Under the pieces are notes generated by a model. The model made no database searches, had not been told where the DNA came from, and saw only the letters and a list, made by a program, of their open reading frames with translations. The position numbers and the translations under genes were made by a program. DNA of 64,000 bases from Holosporales bacterium (GTDB lineage: Bacteria > Pseudomonadota > Alphaproteobacteria > RUG11792): NCBI GenBank assembly GCA_031289695.1, contig JAITPA010000025.1, forward strand, positions 80,204-144,203. Reading direction: 5' to 3'. Positions 16,911-26,607 of the stretch are shown piece by piece; positions within the stretch are counted from its first letter, which is position 1, and every line of letters begins with the position of its first letter.

Positions 16911-17876
16911 ATGAACAGAGATAGGTTGTTTTTGTTTATGCTGATGTATTTTAGTTTGCGGTCGGAAGCGACGTTGAGTAGTCCAGTTGAGTTTAGTGGG
17001 ATCGGTGTGCACAGTGGTCAGTCGGTGACCATGAGGATTACCCCAGCGGCCGAAAAGCATGGAATCATCTTTAAGAGACTTGACATCAGCGGAAAGGCTT
17101 GCGTTATAGAATTGTCGGCTAATTCAGTTGTGGAACCAACTCTTTGCACGAGAGTGGTTAATAAGTCTGGGATATCAGTCGTTGTTGTTGAGCATCTTCT
17201 TGCTGCCCTTAGAATATGCGGAATCACAAATGCTCTGATTGAATTAGATGCTCCTGAACTTCCAGTGATGGATGGCTCAGCTGCCGTCTTTGTGAAGGAG
17301 ATCAGGAAAGCCGGAATCACCAGTCGGGAGTCATTTGTTCCGGCGATAGTTATAACAAAGCCAATTGTAGTGGAGTCGGCGAGTGGTAAAATTTCGGTTA
17401 TCCCAGGGGAAGACTGCGATATAACAGTAAAGTTAGCGTATGATCGGATTAATCGGACCATTGGCGAGAACAACTCATATACATTTACTTTCGACGATGA
17501 CCTTAGCGACATTGCAAGTTCGAGGACATTTGGGTGGCTCGAGGACTACGAGAAGGTACGGCAGATGGGCTTAGCTCGTGGATCATCCGATGAAAATACG
17601 ATTGCAATAATGCCGGATGGATCGGTCAGAAGTAAGGATGGGCTCCGTCACAAATCAGAACTCGTTATGCACAAATGTTTGGATTTGATAGGAGACATGG
17701 CCGTTCTTGGGTATGATATTGTCGGCAATATCGAAGCTCTTAATCCATCACATATGTTGAACAATGTTTTTGTCCGTAAGATATTGCGTGAACTCAGGTC
17801 TCACAAGATTGTAAGAGAAGAGCAGACTACAGCATCGTCAGGGTGCTATTACAAAGAGCTCCTTGCGCAAAGATGA
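16911..17876 (+). CDS. lpxC: UDP-3-O-acyl-N-acetylglucosamine deacetylase
   Basis: Zinc enzyme for the committed step of lipid A synthesis. Family blocks are SPVEFSGIGVHSG, VVEHLLAALR (zinc His), LPVMDGSA, SRTFGWLEDYEKVRQMGLARG and the zinc pair in HKCLDLIGDMAVLG. The 321-residue frame starts about 25 residues before the conserved region. ATG codons at 16938 and 16944 are equally good starts and no ribosome site decides between them. A direct repeat of TTTGTAACAA spans the map stop just upstream. Confidence 0.93.
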   Translation: MNRDRLFLFMLMYFSLRSEATLSSPVEFSGIGVHSGQSVTMRITPAAEKHGIIFKRLDISGKACVIELSANSVVEPTLCTRVVNKSGISVVVVEHLLAALRICGITNALIELDAPELPVMDGSAAVFVKEIRKAGITSRESFVPAIVITKPIVVESASGKISVIPGEDCDITVKLAYDRINRTIGENNSYTFTFDDDLSDIASSRTFGWLEDYEKVRQMGLARGSSDENTIAIMPDGSVRSKDGLRHKSELVMHKCLDLIGDMAVLGYDIVGNIEALNPSHMLNNVFVRKILRELRSHKIVREEQTTASSGCYYKELLAQR

Positions 17877-17891
17877 AGAATCCTTTATAAT
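17863..17891 (+). promoter_or_regulatory. Predicted promoter of argS inside the end of lpxC
   Basis: TTGCGC (17863-17868) and a perfect TATAAT (17886-17891) are 17 nt apart. Transcription would begin near 17898, inside or after the loop of the hairpin described at 17879-17915. Confidence 0.5.
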
Positions 17892-17915
17892 CTTATTACG
17901 ATAGTTATAAGGATT
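17879..17915 (+). promoter_or_regulatory. Inverted repeat covering the argS ribosome site
   Basis: AATCCTTTATAA (17879-17890) pairs with TTATAAGGATT (17905-17915), with one bulged T. The right arm contains the AAGGA Shine-Dalgarno, 8 bases before the GTG start. In a read-through transcript the ribosome site would be masked. Confidence 0.5.
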
Positions 17916-17921
17916 AAGTTA

Positions 17922-19655
17922 GTGTTTCAATCAATTCGAGAGTGTGTATTAGGAACGCTAAAACAGTACTCTGTTGATATTAGAACTGACTTGATAACAG
18001 TCGAACCACCGAAGGATCAGTCTTTTGGGGATATCTATACCAATGCAGCAATGCTTTTCGCTAAGAAAGCTGGGGTTTCGCCTAGAGAGTTGGCTGAAGC
18101 TATCTGCAAGAATTTGCTAGAATGTCAGTTTGTAAGTGATGCTGTGATTGCCGGGCCAGGGTTTATAAACATTAGACTTCGCGATTCTGCATGGCAAAAT
18201 GTAGTCAATAACGTGCTAATGAAAAAAGAGAAATATAGTGATGCGGATATTGGCGCAGGTGCGTTGATGAATGTCGAATTTGTTTCTGCAAATCCAACTG
18301 GGCCCCTTCACACTGGGCATGCTAGAAATGCTGTTTTCGGAAGCGTTGTGGCCAATCTTTTCGAGAAGATCGGTTATAAGGTGGCTAGGGAATTCTACGT
18401 AAACGACCAAGGGAATCAAATCAAGGCACTTGCAAGATCTGTTTATCTTAGATACCAAGAGCTCCTCGGTAGAAAAATACAGGATGATGCTTTTGGAGCA
18501 GATATGTATTGTGGAGGGTACGTAAAAGACATAGCTCAAAAATTGATTGATGCGTACGAGGCAGAGTTGCTGGATAAAGATGAGTCAGAATGGATGGATT
18601 TACTTCGGAAATTTTCAATAGATCAAATGCTCGATAACATCAAGGATGACCTTGAAAGTATCGGCATTTCAATGGAACAATACACATCTGAGGAAGCGCT
18701 ATGCAAAAAGAAGCTAGTTGATGAGGCACTTGATATTCTGATTAGGCATGGAGATATCTATGAAGGAGTTCTTCCAAGGCCAAAAGGAATAGGAGATGAT
18801 GATGAATGGGAAGAACGACCGCAAACTCTATTCAGAGCAACAAAGTATGGTGACGATGTTGACAGAGCTATTAAAAAATCAGACGGAACCTGGACGTACT
18901 TTGCTGGGGATTTAGCCTATCATCTCGATAAAATTCGCAGGGGGTACAGCAGAATGGTTGCCGTCCTTGGAGCAGATCACAATGGATATCTGAAGCGATT
19001 GAAAGCTGCTGTAAGAGCGTTGAGTAACGATAGTGCCGATATAGAAATCAGATTGTATCAGCTCGTGAATTTTTTAGAAAATAGCATTCCGATAAAAATG
19101 TCGAAACGCTCAGGGAACTTCATAACCCTAAAAGATGTTGTTGAGAGGGTTGGGAAGGATGTTACGAGGTATATGATGATATCGCGTCATCATGATGTTA
19201 TGATCGATTTCGATTTTGCTAAGGCGATAGCGCATTCGATGGATAATCCGCTTTTTTATATACAATATGCGTATGCAAGAATTTGTTCCGTTTTTAAACA
19301 TTATGAATCAATTTTTGGAGAAATAAATAACCAAGCTTTAATTGATTGTGATAAATCTTGCCTTTTTGATGTAGCTGAAATATCATTAATGAAAGCGTTG
19401 GCGTTTTGGCCGGAGCAAGTTAAAACTACGGCTATTGCGATAGAACCTCATCGGATTCCAAACTATTTGCAAAACATAGCTTATCTGTTCCATGCGTTGT
19501 GGAATAAGGGTAAGGCGAATACTGTCTTGAGGTTCATAGACAAGGATGATAAAAACTGTACTATTTCGAAATTGTCTCTTCTTCAGGCAACTAGATTTGT
19601 CATAGAAGATGGATTAAAAATTATGGGAATAGTTCCAATGTCTGAGATGATATAA
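17922..19655 (+). CDS. argS: Arginyl-tRNA synthetase
   Basis: A 577-residue class I synthetase. It has an N-terminal tRNA-binding domain, the HIGH motif as PTGPLHTGHARN (about residue 124), the KMSKS motif as IKMSKRSGN (about 391) and an all-helical anticodon-binding domain ending in DALR-type helices. The start is GTG at 17922 with AAGGA 8 bases upstream. Its stop touches the ATG of the SPOR protein. The argS-SPOR arrangement is typical of Alphaproteobacteria. Confidence 0.95.
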   Translation: MFQSIRECVLGTLKQYSVDIRTDLITVEPPKDQSFGDIYTNAAMLFAKKAGVSPRELAEAICKNLLECQFVSDAVIAGPGFINIRLRDSAWQNVVNNVLMKKEKYSDADIGAGALMNVEFVSANPTGPLHTGHARNAVFGSVVANLFEKIGYKVAREFYVNDQGNQIKALARSVYLRYQELLGRKIQDDAFGADMYCGGYVKDIAQKLIDAYEAELLDKDESEWMDLLRKFSIDQMLDNIKDDLESIGISMEQYTSEEALCKKKLVDEALDILIRHGDIYEGVLPRPKGIGDDDEWEERPQTLFRATKYGDDVDRAIKKSDGTWTYFAGDLAYHLDKIRRGYSRMVAVLGADHNGYLKRLKAAVRALSNDSADIEIRLYQLVNFLENSIPIKMSKRSGNFITLKDVVERVGKDVTRYMMISRHHDVMIDFDFAKAIAHSMDNPLFYIQYAYARICSVFKHYESIFGEINNQALIDCDKSCLFDVAEISLMKALAFWPEQVKTTAIAIEPHRIPNYLQNIAYLFHALWNKGKANTVLRFIDKDDKNCTISKLSLLQATRFVIEDGLKIMGIVPMSEMI

Positions 19656-20618
19656 ATGCAGGAGGAAAGAGTGATAAATAATTTTAAAAAGAGGCCGTCT
19701 GGTGGCAGCAAACAAAGGTATTTAAGATACGATGACGTTTTCATGTCAGGAGGCAAAAGAAACAATCAATACAATGTTACTGATGATAGATACAACTCTC
19801 AGCAAGAGGATACATTCATGAACGAAGAAGAGGATGATCAATACCAGGAGTATTTTTCACCTAAAAACAACATAATTGATGACAAGATGATTAGATACCA
19901 AAAGAGGAAGTTGCCTCCCCTTCAAAGGTATGCCCCAAATCAGCATGAGGATGTATATACTGGGTTTAACAGAACGTATTGGGATGAGGAATGCTACGGC
20001 GATCGTCGCAAGCGAAATACATCTGCGTTATTGAGTAATCTGTGGCAAAAATTTATAATAACATTTGCTTCGATATTATCTTTGGTTTGTCTATCTTGGA
20101 TTGTGTACAACTGGACGAGTGATCGAAGTTCTAATCACGCAGATGGAGAGACGGTAGTAATAGGGCCGACTCAGTCCTCTTTTAAGGTTTTGCCTGAAAA
20201 TCCGGGTGGTATCGAAATTGAGCATAAAGATAAAATGGTCTATAACAAAATTGATGGTGAAGTTCCGGATCTATCTCAGGAAGAAAAACTCCTTCCTCCT
20301 CAGGATGAGCCATATCAGTTACCTTCAGGAAAACGAGGAACAGATGTTGAGGAATATTCGATCTTGGAAGATAAAATCTACTACATAAAAGTGTCTGCTG
20401 GCAAAGACAGACTGGTTCTTCAAAATGAGGTAAACTTGATTAAAAAAAAATTTGAAGCTGTTTTAACTGACAAGACTTGCGCGGTTAAGAAGGTCAGTAA
20501 TACCAGCGGAGAGCAGAAGTACGCCATCTTAATAGGACCGTACCAGTCACAAGAATCAGCCGCTGAGATAGCGAGGAATATTGGCGACCAGAGCTATATC
20601 ATCTCTGTTAGAGAATAG
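19656..20618 (+). CDS. SPOR-domain cell-envelope protein
   Basis: A 320-residue bitopic membrane protein. The N-terminal 125 residues are very polar and rich in Asn, Tyr, Arg and acidic residues, and should be cytoplasmic. One transmembrane helix (about 130-150, containing FASILSLVCLSWIVY) leads to a periplasmic linker and a C-terminal SPOR domain (about 245-320). SPOR domains bind glycan strands stripped of stem peptides at division sites, so a role in septal peptidoglycan is likely. It starts directly on the argS stop and is followed 2 bases later by ddl, linking it to cell-wall synthesis. Confidence 0.8.
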   Translation: MQEERVINNFKKRPSGGSKQRYLRYDDVFMSGGKRNNQYNVTDDRYNSQQEDTFMNEEEDDQYQEYFSPKNNIIDDKMIRYQKRKLPPLQRYAPNQHEDVYTGFNRTYWDEECYGDRRKRNTSALLSNLWQKFIITFASILSLVCLSWIVYNWTSDRSSNHADGETVVIGPTQSSFKVLPENPGGIEIEHKDKMVYNKIDGEVPDLSQEEKLLPPQDEPYQLPSGKRGTDVEEYSILEDKIYYIKVSAGKDRLVLQNEVNLIKKKFEAVLTDKTCAVKKVSNTSGEQKYAILIGPYQSQESAAEIARNIGDQSYIISVRE

Positions 20619-20620
20619 CC

Positions 20621-21520
20621 ATGAAGATAGCTGTCTTACTTGGAGGATGGTCACCAGAGAGGGAGGTTTCGCTGGATTCTGGTAGGTGTGTTGCAGATGG
20701 ACTACGACAACTTGGTCACGAAGTCTTCGAGATAGATGTGAAGAAAGATTTGAGAAGTTTGACTGATGATCTCTATGGATGTTCCCCAGATGTGATATTC
20801 AATGTTCTTCACGGAATTGGTGGAGAAGATGGTGTCATCCAGGGAGTTCTCGAGTTGTTTGGTGTTCCGTATAGTAGCAGTGGCGTCCTTGGATCAGCAA
20901 TTGCCTTTGATAAGGCTATTTGTAAGGAGTTGGCAAAAGCCAAAGGTATTAAAGTTGCAGACGGATTTGAAATAACAAAGGAAGAGATTGCAAGTATCGA
21001 TATGGAATATCCGTTTGTTGTAAAACCTGCGAACAATGGATCAAGCATAGGTGTTTTTCTGATTTTCAATGACAGTGATTTTCATCGACTAAAAGAGATC
21101 GAATGGAATTTTGGGGATAAAATTCTCGTGGAGAAATACATAGGAGGCAGAGAGTTCACAGTGATGGTATTAGATGGAAAGGCCGTCGGGATTGTGGAAA
21201 TTACTTGCAAAAGGGAGTTTTATGATTATTCGAGTAAATATGAAATTGGAGGATCCACACATCTGTCTAATTTTGAGCTAGATGAATCTACGGTAAATGA
21301 GATGTTTGACATGTCTGAGAAGGTGTTCAAGGCTTGCTGTTGCAGAGGAATTGCGAGGGCTGATTTTAGATACGATGGTGAAAAAGTTTATTTTTTAGAG
21401 CTTAACACTCAGCCTGGATTGACGACTCTATCTCTTGTTCCAGACATCGCTCGATTCAAGGGAACGTCATTTGAAGAATTGTTAGAAAAGGTGATCGAAG
21501 TCACAAGTGGATCTCGGTAG
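20621..21520 (+). CDS. ddl: D-alanine--D-alanine ligase
   Basis: ATP-grasp ligase making the D-Ala-D-Ala terminus of the peptidoglycan precursor. At 299 residues it is full length for the DdlB type. Motifs are LLGGWSPEREVSLDSG, HGIGGEDG, the central VKPANNGSSIGV and C-terminal ARADFRYDG with LELNTQPGLT. It ends in a 20-base convergent overlap with tsaE. Confidence 0.95.
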   Translation: MKIAVLLGGWSPEREVSLDSGRCVADGLRQLGHEVFEIDVKKDLRSLTDDLYGCSPDVIFNVLHGIGGEDGVIQGVLELFGVPYSSSGVLGSAIAFDKAICKELAKAKGIKVADGFEITKEEIASIDMEYPFVVKPANNGSSIGVFLIFNDSDFHRLKEIEWNFGDKILVEKYIGGREFTVMVLDGKAVGIVEITCKREFYDYSSKYEIGGSTHLSNFELDESTVNEMFDMSEKVFKACCCRGIARADFRYDGEKVYFLELNTQPGLTTLSLVPDIARFKGTSFEELLEKVIEVTSGSR

Positions 21521-21878
21521 ATTTCGGGATTTCTATATGATCTCTAAGTAACAACGGCCATTCAATAAGACAGATCGAGTCGCTCATGGCTTCGATAAGT
21601 CCAAGTTCGAAGAGCTCTTCTTTGTTTTTCAATCTATATAGATCAGCGTGCCAAATTGGGCCTTTTTTAGTTTCATAGATTTGTATTATGTTGAACGTTG
21701 GACTCGTGACTTTTTGAGTCTTGTCAATTAGCAATGGGCCTATGAAAAGTTTTGCAAATGTTGTTTTTCCAGCTCCTAAATCTCCGGTTAGTAATATAGA
21801 AAACGGAGCTTCAGTTTTATCTGCTAAGCCTTCAGCCAATTTTTTGAGTTCCTCGGTTGTGTATTTAAAATTCATCAC
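21501..21878 (-). CDS. tsaE: tRNA t6A biosynthesis ATPase TsaE
   Basis: P-loop ATPase that works with TsaB and TsaD to make t6A37. The 125 residues include the Walker A GDLGAGKTT, SPTFNI and HADLYRL. It is a slightly short but complete family member. The MtaB-like enzyme at the window start modifies the same base further. It is the last gene of the long minus-strand run; its ATG overlaps the cdsA stop. Confidence 0.9.
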   Translation of the reverse strand: MMNFKYTTEELKKLAEGLADKTEAPFSILLTGDLGAGKTTFAKLFIGPLLIDKTQKVTSPTFNIIQIYETKKGPIWHADLYRLKNKEELFELGLIEAMSDSICLIEWPLLLRDHIEIPKSTEIHL

Positions 21879-22516
21879 AAAAACAAAATTTTGAAAATCA
21901 TGAATACGTACGTAGCGAGCAAAAAACTATCTAATCTATCTAAAATACCTCCGTGGCCTGGTATCAGATTTCCAGAATCTTTGACTGTCAAAATTCTTTT
22001 TACTTTTGATTCAATGAGGTCTCCTAATATTGAAGCCACAATCAGTGGGATTGAGAAAATAATCAATTGTTTGTCGCTTGGAAAAAATGTTATGAGAAAT
22101 ACATACGAGGCGGCGAATGAAAAGATCGAACCAACTACAACTCCAGACCATGTCTTCTTTGGACTAATCTTGGGAGTCAATTTTGGTCCACCAAGTAATT
22201 TGCCTCCAAAATACGCAAATACATCACAACTCCAAACAATCGTGAAAATCCAGAGGATGTCTCGTTGTAGCACGTTGGAGTATCTTGATTCATAAATCCA
22301 AAAAAGCATTGGGACAACGATGTAGCAACTACCTCCTAAAAACATTTTTGCATTTTTGTTGTGGCTATTGTTCATTACAACCCACTCCCACAACATCATT
22401 GCTGTGCAAACCGATATGAAAATCTGAAAGAGCCAATGTCCTTCCAGGATCGATAGTACCACAACAGCTCCAAGAATGATGGCACTCACTGTTCTTTTAA
22501 ACAGCTCACTTACCAT
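21875..22516 (-). CDS. cdsA: Phosphatidate cytidylyltransferase
   Basis: Makes CDP-diacylglycerol from phosphatidate and CTP in the inner membrane, the entry to phospholipids. From the ATG at 22514-22516 it has 213 residues, shorter than the usual 260-285, with about six membrane segments. The signature is intact: KKTWSGVVVGS and PGHGGILDRLDS near the C-terminus. A longer open frame to 22657 overlaps most of the uppS 3' end and encodes nothing family-like, so it was rejected. The 11-base overlap with uppS indicates coupling. Confidence 0.9.
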   Translation of the reverse strand: MVSELFKRTVSAIILGAVVVLSILEGHWLFQIFISVCTAMMLWEWVVMNNSHNKNAKMFLGGSCYIVVPMLFWIYESRYSNVLQRDILWIFTIVWSCDVFAYFGGKLLGGPKLTPKISPKKTWSGVVVGSIFSFAASYVFLITFFPSDKQLIIFSIPLIVASILGDLIESKVKRILTVKDSGNLIPGHGGILDRLDSFLLATYVFMIFKILFL

Positions 22517-23186
22517 ATGTTCTTTTTCGCCTTCTAAGCTCATCGATAGCCTTTTGAAACTCCACTTTACTAAAATCCGGCCATAGGAGACTTGAAAAAT
22601 AAAACTCGCTATATGAAGCTTGCCAGAGTAGAAAATTACTAAGCCTCTGCTTCCCACTTGTTCTTACTATAAGCTCAGGGTCAGGGACGAACGCTGTATC
22701 AAGATTATTAGACAAATTCTCCTCGGTAAATTCAATTCTTTTTTCGACCATCTTTTTGGCAGCTCTGATGATCTCATCGCGGCCTCCATAACTTATCCCC
22801 AACTGGATAATTATTCTATCGTTATTTTTTGTTCTGTTTTCAAAGTCACTGATGATTTCTCGAAGTTCTGAATTTAATTTCGTTCTGTTTCCTATGACTT
22901 TAAGTTTTGCTCCGGCTTCTATGATTTTTGCAATAGATTCATCTGTCTTCAAAAATCTCGTAGAGAGGCTCATAAAATCGGAAACCCATTTTTCTGATCT
23001 CCTCCAGTTTTCTGATGAAAACACATAAAACGTCAGATATTCAATTCCAAAATCTATTGCATCAGAAACAACCTCGGAAACTTTCCTCATTCCAGCGAGG
23101 TATCCCTCCATCATCTGCCTGTTATTCGCAATGGCCCACGATGAGTTGCCATCCATTATGAACGCGACATGCCTAAGTTCGTTCAT
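22506..23186 (-). CDS. uppS: Undecaprenyl diphosphate synthase, with altered substrate loop
   Basis: A cis-prenyltransferase making the C55 lipid carrier for peptidoglycan and O-antigen. The fold is clear over 226 residues: HVAFIMDGN, YVFSSENWRR, QLGISYGGRDEI, IVRTSG and RLSNFLLWQASYSEFYF. However, the pyrophosphate-binding stretch reads DGNSSWAIANNRQMMEGYLAG. Residues aligned with E. coli Gly29, Arg30, Arg39 and His43 are Ser, Ser, Met and Tyr, and the residue aligned with Glu198 is Lys (TSGKQR). The catalytic Asp is kept. Activity or specificity may be altered. It sits between a BON lipoprotein and cdsA. Confidence 0.88.
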   Translation of the reverse strand: MNELRHVAFIMDGNSSWAIANNRQMMEGYLAGMRKVSEVVSDAIDFGIEYLTFYVFSSENWRRSEKWVSDFMSLSTRFLKTDESIAKIIEAGAKLKVIGNRTKLNSELREIISDFENRTKNNDRIIIQLGISYGGRDEIIRAAKKMVEKRIEFTEENLSNNLDTAFVPDPELIVRTSGKQRLSNFLLWQASYSEFYFSSLLWPDFSKVEFQKAIDELRRRKRTYGK

Positions 23187-23766
23187 TTTTCATAACTCTA
23201 ACGTATGATACTATCTTTTTTACTCCGCTCACACCTTTCAATTTTTCCAAAACAATTGCGAGTTCATCTTCGCTTCTTGCGAGACCTCTGACGTAGACTA
23301 CGCGATCGGATGTCTTTAATTTATAATTGATCGAGCGAACATTACTCGTGCAGAGCAACGTTGATTTACAAGACGTGGTTATAAGATTATCCTTCGTTAC
23401 TTGTCCAATAGAAAGCGGAGAGCCGGCTCTTACGTTGTTATATACAACCCTGACTCCATCAACCATCCAAGTTTCTCTCTCTGCGACGCTAACCCATTCT
23501 GGATTCGAAACTGCACCAGTTAAGAGGACACAATTTTCATCGCAGACAGCTGAGACTTCACTAAATAATTGCGGGCTTATTTTATAAAGTCTGTTTTTCA
23601 CCGCGACATCTATTTTTGAATCATTAATACTATCACCGAACTTTTTATCTCTCGCCGCCGTATATCCACCGGCCGCCATGCCACCGATAATAACCGGAAC
23701 ACAGCCAGATAAAAAAATCACTGAACTAGCAACAATCAAACTCTTCAATTGAGAATGCATTTTCAA
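23173..23766 (-). CDS. BON-domain outer-membrane lipoprotein (DolP/OsmY-like)
   Basis: A 197-residue lipoprotein. The signal peptide ends in a good lipobox (FLSGC, Cys22) followed by a glycine-rich stretch. Two BON-type domains (about 45-115 and 120-190) follow, with phrases such as VAVKNRLYK, VLLTGAVSN, VVYVRGLARS and VKKIVSYVRV. Relatives bind anionic phospholipids and help maintain outer-membrane integrity. It overlaps yraN by about 40 bases upstream and uppS by 14 downstream; an ATG at 23760 is an alternative start. The yraN-BON order is common in Proteobacteria. Confidence 0.85.
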   Translation of the reverse strand: MKMHSQLKSLIVASSVIFLSGCVPVIIGGMAAGGYTAARDKKFGDSINDSKIDVAVKNRLYKISPQLFSEVSAVCDENCVLLTGAVSNPEWVSVAERETWMVDGVRVVYNNVRAGSPLSIGQVTKDNLITTSCKSTLLCTSNVRSINYKLKTSDRVVYVRGLARSEDELAIVLEKLKGVSGVKKIVSYVRVMKNERT

Positions 23767-24157
23767 TATGCTCTAATCTTCCAACAGAATCAAAACATAC
23801 CACATCTGCTCTATAATTTTCAAATAATTCGTCTCTATCAGAAACAATACACATCAGGGCATTTGATATTCTTCGTTTTTGTCTTTTTGAGATACACCCT
23901 CTGGCACAATCAATAGAGCTTCTCTGCTTCACTTCAATGGCAACGAGAAAATCTTCCTTTTTCGCAAGGATATCTATCTCGCCATATTCGGTTTTTACCC
24001 TTCTTCCAAGAATTTCATATCCCTCGTCTTTAAGCACCTTAACTGCATCAGATTCAGCTGATATTCCTTTCTCATACGTCTTTAACGACCAATTCTCACT
24101 TTTTAAAAACGGAATCGAATTATCTCGAACTTGTTCCTGATTTAACACTGCATACAT
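23726..24157 (-). CDS. yraN: UPF0102 / YraN family endonuclease-like protein
   Basis: A 143-residue member of the YraN family with a restriction-endonuclease-like fold. The signature is YEILGRRVKTEYGEIDILAK followed by FLVAIEVKQRSS. Asp in EIDI and Glu and Lys in EVKQR are the presumed metal-site residues. An N-terminal extension of about 30 residues precedes the domain. The in vivo role is not established. It lies 32 bases after mutS and overlaps the BON gene. Confidence 0.87.
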   Translation of the reverse strand: MYAVLNQEQVRDNSIPFLKSENWSLKTYEKGISAESDAVKVLKDEGYEILGRRVKTEYGEIDILAKKEDFLVAIEVKQRSSIDCARGCISKRQKRRISNALMCIVSDRDELFENYRADVVCFDSVGRLEHIENAFSIEEFDCC

Positions 24158-24189
24158 TCAATCACCTCCATATACTTAACTATACCACA

Positions 24190-26607
24190 CTATGATACAT
24201 TTTTCAACACTTCAATAGCCCTATCTAGCACGGCCCTTGGAAATCCAGCAAGTGCAGCAACATTTAGCCCATATGATTTATCAGCAAAGCCTTCAGAAAT
24301 TTTGTGAAGAAAAACTATGTTGTTTTGCCACTCTTCTACTTTTACTGTAAGAAATTGAATATTGTCAACTGTTTCCTTAAGTCTCACCAGTTCATGGTAG
24401 TGTGTTGCAAATATAGTTCTAGCTTTAATCTTGTTGGCTATTTCTTCGATTACTGCCCAAGCTATGGCGAGACCATCGTAGGTCGATGTGCCTCTTCCTA
24501 TCTCATCCAATATGATGAATGACTTATCCGTCGCCTGTTGAAGAATTGTCGCAGTTTCCACCATTTCAACCATGAACGTTGATCTTCCAGAAGCTATATC
24601 ATCTGAAGCACCAACTCTGCTAAAGATTCTATCAACAAGTCCGATGATAGCTTTCTCGGCAGGGACAAAAGAACCAATTTGAGCCATTACAATGATGATA
24701 GCATTTTGTCTCAGAAATGTGCTTTTTCCGCCCATATTTGGCCCAGTCAATAATGCCACGACGGAGTCATTTTCCATCTTGCAATCATTTACAACGAACG
24801 TCGCTCCATTCATCTTTAAGCTATTTTCAACGACAGGATGTCTTCCATTTTTGATGTTGAGAATTTTCTCAGAAGTCATTTCAGGCCTTATGTAATCATT
24901 ATCGATTGCCAATTGCGCAAAGGAAGAAGTTACATCGAGGAATGATATGTTGTCAGATATGGTTCTTATATCGTCTTTTTCATTTGTAATCATCGAGACC
25001 AATTCGTCGAAGATAACCAATTCTCTGCGTTTGATGTTTGATTCTGCGGAATATATGTTATTTGCCGTTTCTGTGAGTTCTTCTGAAGAATACCTGATAG
25101 CCGATGCGAGAGATTGCCTGTGCACAAATTTATATGGAATCTTCGGTGCAAAATTTGGAGAGATCTCTACAAAATATCCTATTACCGAATTATTTTTTAC
25201 TTTGAGCGTTGGGATCCCAGTTTCCGTGATGTATTTCTTCTGAAGGCTTTTTATAATGCTATCACCATTTTCCAGGACATCCAGATACTTATCGAGTTCA
25301 CTGTCATACCCCTTCTTGATGAACCCACCATCTCGCGAGAAGTTAGGAAGCTCATCGCAAAGTGCAGAATCCAGAGTTTGAACAAGCTCCTTAGCATTAT
25401 CGAAAAACAAATTGATAGATCTCAATTGTGAAAAGTTCGCTATAAATTCTCCAAGCTTATTTGCTTTCAACAATGCAGAAGATACACATCTCAGATCTCT
25501 AGGTCCAGCCTTTCCCATCAATATTCTCGAAAGAGATCTTTCGATATCCGGAAAGTCCAATAGTGTGCTTCTGATGCTTTTTAGGACATCCTTTGAATTA
25601 ACGAAGAAGTCCACATAATCTAGTCTCTGATTGATTTTACAAAGATTATTAAGTGGCTCCATTAACCACCTTGACAACATTCTAGCTCCCTGTGATGTGA
25701 GCGTTTTATCGATATTGCTAAGCAGCGATCCTTTCTTCTCTCCATTTTGAGTTTGTGTTAATTCTAAGCTCTTTCTCGTGAAATTATCGAGGTACATGTG
25801 ATCTAAATGATTTATGAGCTTCGGGAAGGATAGGCTAACTTTGTTTGATTTATAAGCATCAAAAACGTATTCAACAACTTCTGATGCCGCATTTATGAGA
25901 TTTCTAGAAAGGTTCCCGAAAGCATCTATAAACTTAATTCCGAAGAACTTAGCTAGTCTATCGGCCGCTGAGTTCTTCATGAATTTCGAGCTTGGAAGAG
26001 CTCTCACGATGGATTTGTATTTGCTCAAATTATCAAGGATATATCTTTTAGATAGAAGACTATCGGGACATACTATTTCACTCGGAGATATTTTTGTAAG
26101 AACTGACTGTAGTTCATTGGCACATATCTCCTCCAACAAAAACCTTCCCGTCGAAATATCTGCATATGCTACTCCTAATTTTTCGCCGGAGCCTGTTCCA
26201 CCAGAAATCGCCAGGAGAAAATTATTGCTTTTTTCTCCGAGCATCGCTTGTTCTATCAGGGTCCCTGGAGTTACAATCCTAATCACTTTCCTCTCTACAG
26301 TTGCCCTATGTCCCCTAAGTCTTTTGGCTTCTTCAGGGGTTTCTTGTTGTTCACAAATAGCAACTCTATGACCATTTTTAACAAGCTTCGTGATATACAT
26401 TTCAGAAGCATGCCACGGAATTCCGCACATTGGAGCATCTACTCTTTTCGTTAAAACAAGACCAAGTTCTTTCGAAGCAACTAAAGCATCTTCGTAAAAC
26501 AACTCATAGAAATCCCCAAGTCTATAGAAAAGCAAAGAATCAGCATACTGCTCTTTCGTGGCATTATACTGTTGCATCATCGGAGTTATATTTTTATTGT
26601 TGTCCAT
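24190..26607 (-). CDS. mutS: DNA mismatch repair protein MutS
   Basis: Recognises mismatches and starts repair. The 805-residue protein shows the mismatch-contacting [15 protein letters not shown] near the start, connector and lever domains, and a C-terminal ABC-type ATPase with [10 protein letters not shown] (about 622), [12 protein letters not shown] and FATHYHEL. It is somewhat short at the C-terminus, where other MutS proteins carry a tetramerisation tail. The ATG at 26605-26607 (MDNNKNITP) overlaps ispH by 14 bases; a frame six codons longer exists. No mutL lies in the window. Confidence 0.95.
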   Translation of the reverse strand: MDNNKNITPMMQQYNATKEQYADSLLFYRLGDFYELFYEDALVASKELGLVLTKRVDAPMCGIPWHASEMYITKLVKNGHRVAICEQQETPEEAKRLRGHRATVERKVIRIVTPGTLIEQAMLGEKSNNFLLAISGGTGSGEKLGVAYADISTGRFLLEEICANELQSVLTKISPSEIVCPDSLLSKRYILDNLSKYKSIVRALPSSKFMKNSAADRLAKFFGIKFIDAFGNLSRNLINAASEVVEYVFDAYKSNKVSLSFPKLINHLDHMYLDNFTRKSLELTQTQNGEKKGSLLSNIDKTLTSQGARMLSRWLMEPLNNLCKINQRLDYVDFFVNSKDVLKSIRSTLLDFPDIERSLSRILMGKAGPRDLRCVSSALLKANKLGEFIANFSQLRSINLFFDNAKELVQTLDSALCDELPNFSRDGGFIKKGYDSELDKYLDVLENGDSIIKSLQKKYITETGIPTLKVKNNSVIGYFVEISPNFAPKIPYKFVHRQSLASAIRYSSEELTETANNIYSAESNIKRRELVIFDELVSMITNEKDDIRTISDNISFLDVTSSFAQLAIDNDYIRPEMTSEKILNIKNGRHPVVENSLKMNGATFVVNDCKMENDSVVALLTGPNMGGKSTFLRQNAIIIVMAQIGSFVPAEKAIIGLVDRIFSRVGASDDIASGRSTFMVEMVETATILQQATDKSFIILDEIGRGTSTYDGLAIAWAVIEEIANKIKARTIFATHYHELVRLKETVDNIQFLTVKVEEWQNNIVFLHKISEGFADKSYGLNVAALAGFPRAVLDRAIEVLKNVS

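Noticed and set aside
22517..22657. Extended cdsA reading frame overlapping uppS
   Set aside because: It would overlap the uppS 3' end by about 150 bases, has no membrane or family features, and the ATG at 22516 gives a normal CdsA start.
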